Below, one piece after another: positions 35,601 through 45,339 of a stretch of 64,000 nt of DNA; position 1 is the stretch's first letter; each line of letters starts with the position of its first letter. A model generated the notes under the pieces. It did no database searches, was not told the DNA's origin, and was given only the letters and a program-made list of their open reading frames with translations. The position numbers were made by a program, and so were the translations under genes. This DNA comes from Theobroma cacao (lineage: Eukaryota > Streptophyta > Magnoliopsida > Malvales > Malvaceae), in assembly GCF_000208745.1 (NCBI RefSeq), contig NC_030859.1:4330593-4394592 (forward strand). Direction: 5' to 3'.

Positions 35601-35758
35601 GCCCCCAACTCCCTATGAAGAGTTCAACTCTGAAAAATGTCTCTGAAGTATTATCAAGCAGGAAGCGTCTAAAAAGAAGGTTTGTTGATCTGATAACCGG
35701 GGACAAAGGATGTTTGATTTGGCGAACACGGAGACCAAAGATTGTGAGAACTTGTTAA
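32681..35758 (+). CDS. PCRK2: Receptor-like cytoplasmic kinase, PCRK1/PCRK2 type (RLCK VII)
   Basis: Ser/Thr kinase of the RLCK-VII (PBL) family; Arabidopsis PCRK1 and PCRK2 act downstream of pattern-recognition receptors in immunity. Four exons join in frame: 32681-33067, 34143-34403, 34761-34883, 35237-35758, giving 430 residues (PCRK1 is a little over 410). The N-terminus [11 protein letters not shown] has Cys3 and Cys5, possible palmitoylation sites for plasma-membrane attachment, and no Gly2. The kinase is complete: glycine loop [11 protein letters not shown] (94-104), lysine in IAVK (Lys121), catalytic loop FRDFKSSN (219-226, with F in place of H as is usual in this group), DFG (239-241), [10 protein letters not shown] at the start of exon 4. 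The basic C-terminus ([10 protein letters not shown]) is typical of the group. PCRK2 rather than PCRK1 is suggested by the downstream OTU gene, matching my recollection of the neighbours at Arabidopsis At5g03320-At5g03330. Confidence 0.93.
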
Positions 35759-36618
35759 GACACTAGTTGATGAATTTGGTTGAATTCTGTAAGTTAGTCT
35801 TCTCTACGTATCGCATAAAAACCATTGTAAAGGCTTTGCTTTGGCTGTAGGAAGTTTTCAAACTACCATATTTGAGCTGATACTTTGTGCTCAAAGCTTA
35901 ATAGCTTGAAAGAGTAATATCTAGTCAATAGCTGTTTAATTTCATCTTATAAATAAGTTTCCAAGGTATTTGGTTTATCCTCAGCTTTCATAACTTTCAT
36001 TAATAATTTGTTAAAATGAAGCTAATGCAAAGATGCTTTGCTTGATGTATGTTTTGATCCAAGCTTAATTGCTTGTAATCAAAAGCATTTACCGGATTCT
36101 CTCTGTCTTGATTTACAAGCTACATTGATAATTAAAAGATATGAGTAACGAGGCCTTAAAGTTGTTAAGAAGGTAACCATGGTGGAAAAGGAAGTGACAA
36201 GCCTAGTTTGTGTTTGTTCTCTAAGAATTTGGATGCCATGGCTAAAACTTCATGGGGCAGAGGGATTAAGTTAGAAGTAGCTGACACGATTTATAAGACC
36301 CTTTTCATCAAATGAAGCTCCAATTGGCTTTAACGTAAAAACAGGTTGAATCAAAAGCCATTCCAGACTTGAATTTGGATTATTACAGTTCACAAAATAA
36401 ATGTGTTAAACATTGGCTTGGTGTAATTTACACAAAAAGAAAACACTCCAGGAAAATTGGGTGACATAGGCACCGAGTCACTTTTGTGCTTGGGCTTGTT
36501 TAAAAGGCCTATAAGAACTGACGCACTTAAATTATATTCAAAAACATAAATCCAACTCATTCCAAAGCCCTCCTTCTTCTTATTCTTATTCAACAGTGAA
36601 CTCGGCGAGCTCTCTTTG
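35759..36618. other. 3' UTR of kinase and spacer before CWF18
   Basis: AT-rich spacer with the kinase 3' untranslated region. The last about 100 bp before 36619 should be the CWF18 leader. No other gene seen. Confidence 0.5.
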
Positions 36619-39600
36619 ATGGCTACCGAAGAGGAATCGATAGAACAAGCAGCTGCGTCACGTCGAGAGAGGCTTAGAGCTCTTAAAGCAGCTCAGGAAC
36701 TGTTAAGCACCCCAGATGAAGATTCTGCTCAAGCTGCTGAAGACAAAACAAATGAAACTGACGAAGAAAAGTAAGTTAAAAAGCTTCCTATTTTGTTTAA
36801 TTTCCATCCCAGGATTTATTTATTTTTTAGCATAAAGGTAATATGAATTAGGCTTTAGTAATTGGGTTTTCTTTATCTTGTGAAGATATGGATGTTTAAG
36901 ACTATGGGTACAGGAATACTATGAATCCTAGTTAAAATACCAGTAAAATACCAGATTTTTTTAATCTGATGTCCTCTGATGAATGGTGCGTTTGGCAACT
37001 GTATCTTCAGCCTCCACCAAACGACACCGTTTCTTTCACTCTGTTTTCTTCACAGCCCCACCCTCATCCTTTTCAATCCAGCAACACAGATCTAAACCTG
37101 CCACCGTTCAAATCGCCTTGCCACGCCTTAGCCGACGTCGTATTCTACTGCCACACTCCTGCCACACCCCGAATGCCCCCAAATCCCTAAATCTGAGAGC
37201 TTTCTAGTCTAAAGAACAAAGCATGAAACCAGTCTATGGTTTCTTTAAAGAGTTTTCATCCTAGGTTTCGTCTTTGATTTTATTTTTTTATTTTTCTTGT
37301 GGTGCTAGGTTTCTAGGTTTTCTCTATCGCGGCTTTTGCTAGGTTTTTTCCTGAAAACCCTCCCCCTCCGAAGAAATTTCTGGGCTCCCCATCAACAGAG
37401 AGAGCAGAAAGCTGCCCTCAAGGTTGCTGGGAGGTGGCAGCGCACTCGTTTCTGCATATGTTTCGCCAACGAATTTGAAAAATCTCTCGAACAACCCAAA
37501 ACCCATGTTTTTCCGCAACTCAAACTCAAAATCCCACTTTAAAAGACTAATCTTTTCTTCCAATTTTTCAACCTTTTCCCTTTTTATTCATCAAAAACCT
37601 CCTTTTAGATACACCCAAAATCACAACTATGTGAATGTGTACATGAAATGGAAGAAAGATCCGTTCTTTGACTCAATAGTGCACATCCATAAATCCATAG
37701 AGCTTAAACCAATTATTCAACTCAAAAACTTCGTTGCTAAAGACCCCAGTGGTTGCATCCCCATCTCTGCTGTATCAAAAAGAGGCTTAGAATTTGATAT
37801 TTCCATTAAGGTTGCTAGGTTCCTAAGGCAATACCCTTCAGTTTTTGAGGAGTTTAGAGGTCCTGAATACAATTTGCCTTGGTTTAGGTTGACCCCAGAA
37901 GCTGCTGAGATTGATGGAGAGGAGAAAAGGGTATTTGATGAATGCAAGGAGGATTTGAAGGATAGGTTGAAAAGGTTTATTTTAATGAGTAAAGATAAGG
38001 TTTTGCCTTTGAAGATTATTAAAGGAATGGAATGGTATTTGGGGTTGCCTGAAGGGTTTTTGGAGGATTCAAAAGGAAATCTTGATGAGTCTTTTAGGTT
38101 TATGGACATGGAAGATGGGTTAAAAGGATTGGCTGTTGAGAGTGAGGGGGAAAAAGTATTGTCTACAATGCAAAGAAATGCGATGAAAAATGGAGTGTAT
38201 TTTGGTGGGACGATGGAAGGAATTGAGTTTCCAATTTTTCCATCAAAGGGTTTAAGGTTAAGGAGGAAGATCGAAGGTTGGTTAAATGAGTTTCAAAAAC
38301 TTCCTTATGTTTCACCTTATGAGGATTTTTCACATTTAGATCCTAATAGTGATGTAGCTGAGAAGAGAGTTGTAGGGATTCTTCACGAGTTGTTGAGTTT
38401 GTTTGTCGAACACTCAGCACAAAGGAAGAAGCTTTTGTGTCTTAAGAAATATTTGGGGTTGCCACAGAAAGTCCATAAAGCATTTGAAAGGCATCCTCAT
38501 ATGTTTTATTTATCTTTTAAGGACAAGACCTGTACTGCAATTCTTAAGGAGGCATATTGTGGTAAGTCTGGTATAGAGAGGCATCCATTGTTGGGAGTGA
38601 GGAAGAAATACATTCGATTGGTAAAAGAATCAGGTAGGATTTTGAAGTATAGAAAGACTAATAATCGGTTTATTAAGCAAGAAAAGTTGGAGAAGGATTT
38701 GGATTTGGATTCAGAGTCAGATGACAGAACAGAGCTTCCTTTGTAAATGGGGTGATCATGTTACATTGCAAGCAGCTGCAGATACGGTATGGTCAACTAC
38801 CAAACCTTTCTATTTCTAACATGATTTAACTTTAGCTCTTTTAGGCATACTGTATGCTGCTTACTACCTTCGCACTGACATTGCAATCATTAACACATAT
38901 AATATCGTTGGTTCTTTTTTTATTCCATAGAATTTCCAGCATGAACTTTCCACGTAAATTTCCATCCAAAGATTTTGTGTTTTTTAGTGCAAATATAATA
39001 TGTGTTATAGAATAACAACTCGGTTTATCATGGGTTTCATTTTCTCTTGAAAATATGGATGTTTTAGATTATTGGAAGGGGCCAGCAAGAAAGTACAGTA
39101 AAAATTAATTGAATGTTACTTTCTTAAATTCAATACAAACCTACCGGGCATATAGAAACAAAATAATTTCCATTGGAGTTTTTGCTTTCTTCTTTTGGCC
39201 TTTTGGGCAAAATAAATCACTAACACTAAATTTAGGAATTGCATGGGAAAATGGAATGAGAGGTAAAGGAGGAAGAGTGGGGAAGAGGGGAAAAGAGAGG
39301 CCAAGGCCTTATTTGGATTATTTGAAAAGATTAAGGGAACAAAAGAAAGGATGTGCTATGTAGCCCTCATTCTGTTAAGGAGTGGAAAGGTATGGGGGAG
39401 CTATAACTTGTTAGGTCTTTTTACAACTATATCTTTTTGTTGGTCTTGTATGGTAGGAAGGATGGAAAGGTTGAAGGATACAAAAAGTTTTAGGCCTATG
39501 AGGTAGAATTTTGTATAACAACCTTTGGATTGAAAAATCTTCCTTTCTTTCACCTTTCTATATTCTCTCTCTCTGATCATCTCAATTTGGGGAAATTGAA

Positions 39601-41495
39601 CAAATTGGGGTTTGGACGGTTTTGTCGGAATAAATGTAACCCTTGTTATCCATTCCCCTCCCTTAGAAATTCTCCAAACAAGGTAAAGCACCATTCCTCC
39701 TTGGTTTTCTCCCTTTTCCATCTAGTCCCTTGGATCCAAAGAAAGTGGGGAACTTTTTGTAGTTTACTGGTTTGAAAATGAGTTGCAAATACACCATGTA
39801 TGTTTGGCTAAATGTCTTCTTGCAGCTCTTTCATGTACACCTTCCTTGCTTGTCTTTTTTGTTCGACAGTAATCGCAGCATGAAGTTTCGAAATTATGTA
39901 CCTCATGATATACAGCTGCAGGAGGGTAAAGTTGCTCCCCCAGTGCTGCCAAAGTTTGAAGATCCTGTTGAAGTAGCACCTCCACCATCAGAAGACAAAG
40001 AGGTGCTTGTTTATCCTCAATATCTCATATAACTGAGCAAGAGTTTTTCTTCAAGTTTGTTCTAATTGTGGGTCAAATGGTATAGGATCCCTTTGTCAAC
40101 ATTGCTCCCAAGAAACCAAACTGGGATCTGCGAAGAGACGTGCAGAAGAAGCTTGATAAGCTTGAAAGGCGCACACAGAAGGCAATATACATACTTATGG
40201 GTAAGTAATATTGTGTCAAACAACTTCTGCTAATATGCTGATGAGTCAGATTGGCTGTCAAATTTTTTCGGAATTTTAGATGTAAACCATAATAACTAGT
40301 ATCTGGTTCCCAATCGGCTTTAAAGAGGTAACCTCAATGCACATTTGCCATATGCTTTTTATTAACTATAGAACTGGAAAAGTCTAGATTGGTTATCAGG
40401 TTTGATCAGACTTAAAGTATACAGCAACTTCAGGTTAGCAACAAAAATTTTGAATGTGAACTAGAATTGTAAGTAAAAATACATAGAAAGTCCTACTCAG
40501 GTAGGATTATAAAAACTAAACATTTAGCTTATCTGGTGGTTAAGGTTTTCACTGAATAGTGATGAAGCAGCTTACAACAAATTAAAGACGAAGAAAGGGT
40601 GCCTCAGAATGTCACAAGCAAACCCTGTAAAAATAAGATAACACATAAATAAAGCAGGGGAAGAAAAGAATCAAGAAGTTAACTGCTGCACTTTAATATA
40701 ATACACACGGTAATTTAGATGCTTTAGCTTGTAGGTCTCCCAATAGAAGCTGCCAATTATTATGCCTGTGAAACTTACCTGTGGAATCAAAATCTGTTGT
40801 CTAAATTTTTTTTTAAGGCCCTGTATGCACTTTGTTATAATTCTTGATCCTTTGGATGACACGATGATTGTTGCATTTGCATGTTGAATTATGCTCGCTT
40901 TTAAGCTTTGGACAAGGTTGCAACTAATTTTAAGCATGAGGTAAAAAATTAATGCTATGTTTGCATGTCACCTTCTTCCTGCTGGGATTGGTGATTTATC
41001 AAAATGTATGGCTTCAGCTAGAAGTTCCTATGCATTTGAAGTTATTATTCACTATGTAACATATTTGAAGTTATTATTCACTATGTAACATAATCCTGTT
41101 TTAAGTATCAATGGTTTTAGGTCATAGTCAAAACATTGTATTGTGCTTGATGTGAACATGAATGCTGTTTGTCCATGGTTATTAGGTTTCTAAATGTTCA
41201 TATACATATAGAAGAGAGTTTCCATCAAAAAGGAAAAAAGAAAAGAGGAGAGTTGATGTTTTTGCCTTCTTTCATAAATTTATTAGTTTTCACATGTAAC
41301 ATCCACTTTCTGCAGTGGATGCTCTAATAAATGCTTCTGTATCTTTACTGGTGCGAAATGACTATGATCATAAAGCTGTCTACTGGTTGTGTTTCATGTG
41401 GAAATCTGTTTGATTGGTGTCAATTTTTGTGCCACGCAGAGCAACAAGAACAGGAAAAACAGTTGGCTGAAGGTGGAAATAACATTGAAGACTAG
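36619..41495 (+). CDS. CWF18/CCDC12 pre-mRNA splicing factor
   Basis: Small coiled-coil spliceosome protein (fission yeast Cwf18, human CCDC12), found in NineTeen-complex/catalytic spliceosome assemblies in the nucleus. Four exons join in frame: 36619-36770, 39870-40002, 40086-40200, 41440-41495, giving 151 residues, the usual plant length. Seen: acidic/Ala-rich helix MATEEESIEQAAASRRERLRAL..., conserved MKFRNYVPHD in exon 2, PKFEDP, then a coiled-coil region NWDLRRDVQKKLDKLERRTQKAI in exon 3, and a Gln/Glu-rich tail ending NNIED. Intron 1 is 3.1 kb and contains a complete PORR gene on the same strand plus a fragment of the OTU gene. Intron 3 is 1.2 kb and is the source of sequence duplicated downstream. 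Exon 4 has a decayed copy at 54 kb. Splice sites are standard (GTAAGT donors at exons 1 and 3), so the host gene looks intact despite the large intron. Confidence 0.9.
37505..38746 (+). CDS. PORR-domain organelle RNA-splicing factor, copy 1 (nested)
   Basis: Intronless 413-residue PORR-domain protein. The family (WTF1, WTF9, RPD1) binds organelle RNA and promotes group II intron splicing in chloroplasts or mitochondria. The N-terminus (MFFRNSNSKSHFKRLIFSS) is basic and Ser/Asn-rich without acids, as in mitochondrial presequences. The PORR domain starts at YVNVYMKWKKDPFFDSI and includes a VAKDPSGCIPISAV stretch, LPWFRLTPEA and FYLSFKDKT. The tail is acidic (DLDSESDD). The first ATG is at 37505; the frame stays open another 27 codons upstream from a TTG, but no ATG is there. 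The gene sits wholly inside intron 1 of CWF18 on the same strand, so the CWF18 pre-mRNA would carry it. By my count it differs from copy 2 (52300-53541) at 16 of 413 residues. Closest family member is probably WTF9-like, not certain. Confidence 0.9.
   Translation: MFFRNSNSKSHFKRLIFSSNFSTFSLFIHQKPPFRYTQNHNYVNVYMKWKKDPFFDSIVHIHKSIELKPIIQLKNFVAKDPSGCIPISAVSKRGLEFDISIKVARFLRQYPSVFEEFRGPEYNLPWFRLTPEAAEIDGEEKRVFDECKEDLKDRLKRFILMSKDKVLPLKIIKGMEWYLGLPEGFLEDSKGNLDESFRFMDMEDGLKGLAVESEGEKVLSTMQRNAMKNGVYFGGTMEGIEFPIFPSKGLRLRRKIEGWLNEFQKLPYVSPYEDFSHLDPNSDVAEKRVVGILHELLSLFVEHSAQRKKLLCLKKYLGLPQKVHKAFERHPHMFYLSFKDKTCTAILKEAYCGKSGIERHPLLGVRKKYIRLVKESGRILKYRKTNNRFIKQEKLEKDLDLDSESDDRTELPL
38746..38841 (+). pseudogene. 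transposed fragment of the OTU gene (exon 7 + intron start)
   Basis: About 96 bp nearly identical (two mismatches seen) to 62679-62774. It comprises the last 41 bp of OTU exon 7 (coding for GDHVTLQAAADT), its GTATGG donor and about 55 bp of the next intron. It begins at the stop codon of PORR copy 1: TTTGTAAATGGGG here, TTTGTAAATTATGG in PORR copy 2, GTGAATGGGG in the OTU gene, so the junction shares AAT/AATGG microhomology. It lies in CWF18 intron 1 and cannot make OTU protein. Confidence 0.9.
38842..39869. other. rest of CWF18 intron 1
   Basis: Follows the OTU fragment up to the exon 2 acceptor TTCGACAG. Short open frames on both strands are without recognisable domains. I could not match this stretch to the region after PORR copy 2. 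Confidence 0.5.
41037..41094. repeat. 29-bp direct tandem repeat in CWF18 intron 3
   Basis: Two perfect or near-perfect copies containing GAAGTTATTATTCACTATGT, back to back. The matching part of the duplicated unit near 43840 has only one ACTATGTAACATAA, so the doubling happened in this unit after the larger duplication. Confidence 0.8.
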
Positions 41496-41769
41496 AATTA
41501 GATCTGAAGTCAAAGATTTGTTGAACCACTCTGATCATAAACTACTGAGAAATGGCGATCTGTTGGAGCAGCTGAATGAAATACTTGTAGGAAAACAATA
41601 TGTTATTCAATAGTGAATTAGCCAACAGGAAAATGCTTGAATCTTTTTGAGACTGAAATATGATTCTATTGTCAGTACCTGAGATGCTTCATCTACACCT
41701 AGTTGCATAATCTGAAGGTGCTAAGTGCTTTGGTTCACCAGAATTATGATTAGCACAAGTCAAACTCCA

Positions 41770-42300
41770 AATGGTGTTTGAGTTGCTTTTCAATTACACT
41801 ACAATTGCCAGAATCCATCTTTGTTATATCTGCTGTTATATTTTAGTCATAGCATAATTTTCTAGGGGAAGATTAGATTCCTGGGTGAGGATCTTGGACT
41901 GCTATTAATGAACAAAACGGCCTACCAAAAATTATTGCCCTCCCCAAATACCCCAATCCAGAGAAACATTATAGAAGTTGTACAGAAGAGTGGTCTTCAG
42001 TTGGCGACATTACAGAAACCTATATTAATTACCAAATCTACAATTTTGAAATAATTTGGATGCTAAATGTGTAATTAATTCTTAAATATATATTTGAAAA
42101 ATAATCCTAGAAAATATTTACGTTAGCTAAATTGCAAGCTCTAGTAAACCCAACTCCAAAGTAGAGAAGGAAAAGAAAATACTAATACAAATAGGAAATC
42201 CACCTTTCAAAAAGTAATAAAAATACAAATAGGAAACCCAAATCCTACTCCAAGTAGAGGATTTAAAGTATAAAACAATGGACCAGCAATGTTTTCTTTC
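41770..42300. other. spacer CWF18 to RING gene 1, duplicated upstream of RING gene 2
   Basis: Includes AAATGGTGTTTGAGTT and AACTCCAAAGTAGAGAAGGA stretches that recur at 49965-50510, showing that the RING promoter region was copied together with the gene. No further gene seen. Confidence 0.6.
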
Positions 42301-42347
42301 ACTTTCTCAATCTAAATTTCTACTCTACCTTTCATCCCAAGGTACCA

Positions 42348-43232
42348 ATGGCGCTCTGCAATTCAAGCCATCACTACAGGATTTACGTTTCTGCACAGCC
42401 AAACAATGTTTACAAAGATGATCAATCTTTGGGATTTCCTCTGATCACGTTCAAGTGCAACATCAAGATGAGTTACATATCAGATCAACGGGACAAATCC
42501 ATTCAAATCCATATTCAAGGCCACGATTCTTGGCACGAATTTGAGCATAATCCAGCCAATGAGCTGACAAGGGATTTTATATCTAATATGCTTGCCAACA
42601 CCAGGATAATCCCATTCTCGTTGAGAAATTTGCATTGGAAAAAACGGGTTTATGACAAAGAATCTGTCCCCTTAATGTCAACAGATGGTGTTATAACCTC
42701 CATGTTGGATGTTTGTCATAACATGGTCCGTGAATCAAGACGCCAGAAAATGTTTCTACTTGTGTTTATCAAGAAAGAAGTGATTGTGCCCCACGCTGAA
42801 TATCTGGCAATGCTCAAGGCGAAGCAAGCAGAAGAAATTCTTCACCAGGTTGAAGATATGGTTCGGTTGCAGGCTCAAGGCTGGAGCTTCCAACAAGCAG
42901 ATTGGGAAAACATGGGTAACGTTATAAGACAAGCGGGACTCGGTAATTCGATAAGGAACGCTTTGGATTTAGCCAGGGAACGTGCTATATGGGAGTCGAG
43001 TGAACAACAAGTGGTTAGGTTGGTGCCTGCAGCAGCAACATCGGTTCAAGTCTTGAAAAAGGTGACCTGTGGTTCAGAAGAGAAGTGTTCAGTGTGTTTG
43101 GAGGAGATGTTAACTGGTTCTCAAGTTACTCAGATGCCTTGCTCCCACGTGTTCCATGGAGATTGCATTGTTCAGTGGTTGAAGACAAGTCATATGTGTC
43201 CGGTGTGCCGGTTCAAGTTGCCAACAACATAG
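42348..43232 (+). CDS. RING-H2 E3 ubiquitin ligase, tandem copy 1
   Basis: Intronless 294-residue protein with a C-terminal RING-H2 finger, expected to act as a ubiquitin ligase that recruits an E2. Zinc ligands are all present in C-x2-C-x14-C-x-H-x2-H-x2-C-x10-C-x2-C order: Cys247, Cys250, Cys265, His267, His270, Cys273, Cys284, Cys287; the Trp after Cys273 (IVQW) is the usual E2-contact residue. The finger ends only a few residues before the C-terminus. There is no signal peptide or membrane segment; the first about 150 residues (ITFKCNIKMSYIS, IIPFSLRNL) form no domain I recognise, and a Gln-rich helical stretch (about 165-200, LHQVEDMVRLQAQGW) precedes the finger. Leader sequence immediately before ATG is almost the same as in copy 2, so both may keep a working promoter. 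Substrate unknown. Confidence 0.9.
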   Translation: MALCNSSHHYRIYVSAQPNNVYKDDQSLGFPLITFKCNIKMSYISDQRDKSIQIHIQGHDSWHEFEHNPANELTRDFISNMLANTRIIPFSLRNLHWKKRVYDKESVPLMSTDGVITSMLDVCHNMVRESRRQKMFLLVFIKKEVIVPHAEYLAMLKAKQAEEILHQVEDMVRLQAQGWSFQQADWENMGNVIRQAGLGNSIRNALDLARERAIWESSEQQVVRLVPAAATSVQVLKKVTCGSEEKCSVCLEEMLTGSQVTQMPCSHVFHGDCIVQWLKTSHMCPVCRFKLPTT

Positions 43233-44088
43233 TTTGTTTTTTTCTCTTCTGAATGTTTAAAATTTGTTTCTATATTGACATTAGAAGGTATCCTTTTCCT
43301 GATGTTTTTCAAAATTTTGCACTAATTTGACACATATAGTGCAAAATTTTAAGCTTTTATCTATACTTTGTGGAAGTAAAACACGAGAATTGTTTTTTAT
43401 CTGGATGTCTTTTGAAGAATGATATGTTTTGCTAGTCACCTCAGCGTCTCTGAGTGTTATGATCTGCTGCGCCACAGGCTGACCACTCCTTAAATTTTAG
43501 GTTATTTCTCTTTTGTTCAAACTCTTGTCAACATAGGTATAGCAACGATTAGGGTTACAATGGTATAACTATACTTTCGTTTAATTTCATCAATGTTCTG
43601 GACTTGGTAACAAACAATTTCTTTGGTTTTAATCAATGAGAAAGTCCATTCTGCTTTTAAAAAAACATTAACCATTAGCATGTCATCAAAACGCATATCA
43701 GGGGCAGTGCCTTCAACAAAAGCTGTTAGAAAAAAGAGGAAGAGAAATCTGAATTTTAAGCATGAGGTCAAAAATGAATGCCATGTTTGCATGTCACCTT
43801 CCTCTCGCCTGGATTGGTGATTTATCAAAGTGTATGACTTAACTATGTAACATAACCCTGTTTTAAGTATCAATGGTTTCAGGTCATAGTCAAAACATTG
43901 TATTGTGGTTGATGTGAACATGAATGTTGCTAGCCCATGGTTATCAGGTTTCTAAATATTCATGTACATATAGAAGGAGAGTTTCCATCAAAAATGGAAA
44001 AAGGAAAAAAAAGGAGAGTGGGTGCTTTTGCTTTCTTCAAAAATTTATTAGTTTTAATGTTCACTTTTTGTAGTGGATGCTTTAATAA

Positions 44089-44093
44089 ATGCC
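44089..44093 (+). repeat. 5-bp target-site duplication, left (ATGCC)
   Basis: ATGCC directly before the 5' LTR matches ATGCC at 49767-49771 directly after the 3' LTR. Five bp is the usual Ty1-copia size. Confidence 0.75.
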
Positions 44094-44352
44094 TTGTTGG
44101 TTAGTCTTTTTACTTTGTCATTTATGAGCTCTTAGTCAACAGGAAGAAGATATCTTTACCATTATTTTAGGAAGAAGTTACAGATTGTTGGTTGATTTAT
44201 GCCCATTTTATTGTTTTCTTGTTACATGTACAGCCTTTATATAGGCTAGCTTTTGGTAAATAAAGCATGTTCAAAACTCATTCTTATCCTTTCTTTGTCT
44301 TATCTAATCTGCTCTTTATTTTTTTACGTTCCTTGCTTATTTGTTTTCTTTT
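44094..44352 (+). repeat. 5' LTR of copia element
   Basis: 259 bp, begins TTGTTGGTTAGTC, contains TTTATATAGGCTAGC (TATA-like) and AATAAAG (poly-A signal-like), ends TTTTCTTTT. Aligns along its whole length with 49517-49766, with roughly a tenth of positions differing plus indels, so the insertion is not recent. The ends are not the canonical TG...CA. Confidence 0.85.
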
Positions 44353-44355
44353 CTT

Positions 44356-44368
44356 TGGTATCAGAGCC
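44356..44368 (+). other. primer binding site, initiator Met-tRNA type
   Basis: TGGTATCAGAGCC, three bases after the 5' LTR, is complementary to the 3' end of plant initiator Met-tRNA and is the usual primer site of Ty1-copia elements. Confidence 0.85.
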
Positions 44369-44431
44369 AAGTTTTAAAAGTGTTGTCGAAAAGATTCTCT
44401 GCAACCGTTAATGTTCTACACACTTTCTTTT

Positions 44432-45133
44432 ATGGCTTTTAAGAATTTCGTCCAAGCCTCCATTCCACGTTTTGACGGTCATTATGTCCAGTGGAGTATG
44501 TTGATGGATAACTTTATGAGATCAAAAGAATACTGGCAAGTAGTTTCAGAAGGTATACCACGATTGGCAATAGGAGCAGCATAAGCACAAAAGGTAAAAG
44601 TAAAGGCATTGAAATTGAAAGATCTAAAGGCTAAAAATTATCTGTTTTAGACCATAGATCGTTCAATCTTGGAGACAATACTTTGCAAAGATACTTCCAA
44701 GCACATATGGGACTCAATGAAGATGAAGTACCAAGGTTCTGCCAAAACCAAAAAGTAGTAACTTCAGGCACTTCAAATTGAGTTTGAAACCTTGAGGATG
44801 AAGCCAGGTGAGACAATTACACAATACTTCTCAAGAGTAATGGCCATTGTTAACAAGATGAGGGTGCATGGTGATGCATCAGAAGATGTGGTCATTGTAG
44901 AGAAGATTTTGAGATCATTGACACCAAAGTATAACTTTGTTGTATGTTTCATAGAAGAGTCACATGGTATTGACGAACTATCTTTAGATGAGTTACAATG
45001 CTCGTTGCTGGTTCATGAGCAGAAGCTGATCCAACCAGACCAAATGGAGCAAGCTTTTCAAGTCTCCACTCAAGCAAGCAGGTATGACAAGAGCAAAAAA
45101 AAAAAAGGAAAGGATACAGGAGTGTGCAAATAG
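44432..45133 (+). pseudogene. copia gag region with in-frame stops
   Basis: Begins MAFKNFVQASIPRFDG, with a Trp-rich segment and the UBN2-type middle part (LRMKPGETITQYFSRV, then LRSLTPKYNFVV) typical of copia gag. Stops at codon 51 and later break the frame; the longest remaining piece is 44792-45133, ending in a Lys-run. Confidence 0.85.
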
Positions 45134-45339
45134 ATAATAATGCTCAAAGAAAGGAAAAAGGTTAAGGAAGATCTGCTCAAACTAGTCACAAAGGAGGAAC
45201 AGGAAGCAAGGCACATGTTGAGAGCTACAGGTGTCATAAATTGGCCATTATAAGTCAGAATGCAAAACAAATATGTCAAAAAGCAAAGGAGAATCATCCA
45301 ATTTTGCATAATAGGAAGAGGAGATATCTTTGTTGAAAG

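Larger units (their letters stand above)
40927..43374 (+). repeat. tandem duplication unit 1 (CWF18 3' part + RING gene 1)
   Basis: Starts in CWF18 intron 3 at AATTTTAAGCATGAGGT and runs through exon 4, the downstream spacer, RING gene 1 and its 3' region. Unit 2 (43754-51628) follows in the same order. Period before retrotransposon insertion about 2.8 kb. Confidence 0.8.

Noticed and set aside
37717..38109. 130-codon antisense frame in PORR copy 1 (repeated at 52512-52904)
   Set aside because: Present in both copies only because the sense strand is conserved; no domain of its own.
41389..41613. 74-codon frame over CWF18 exon 4
   Set aside because: Reads exon 4 in the wrong frame; the spliced frame ends at TAG 41495.
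43517..43921. 134-codon minus-strand frame between the duplication units
   Set aside because: Antisense, AT-rich, spans a duplication boundary, no domain.
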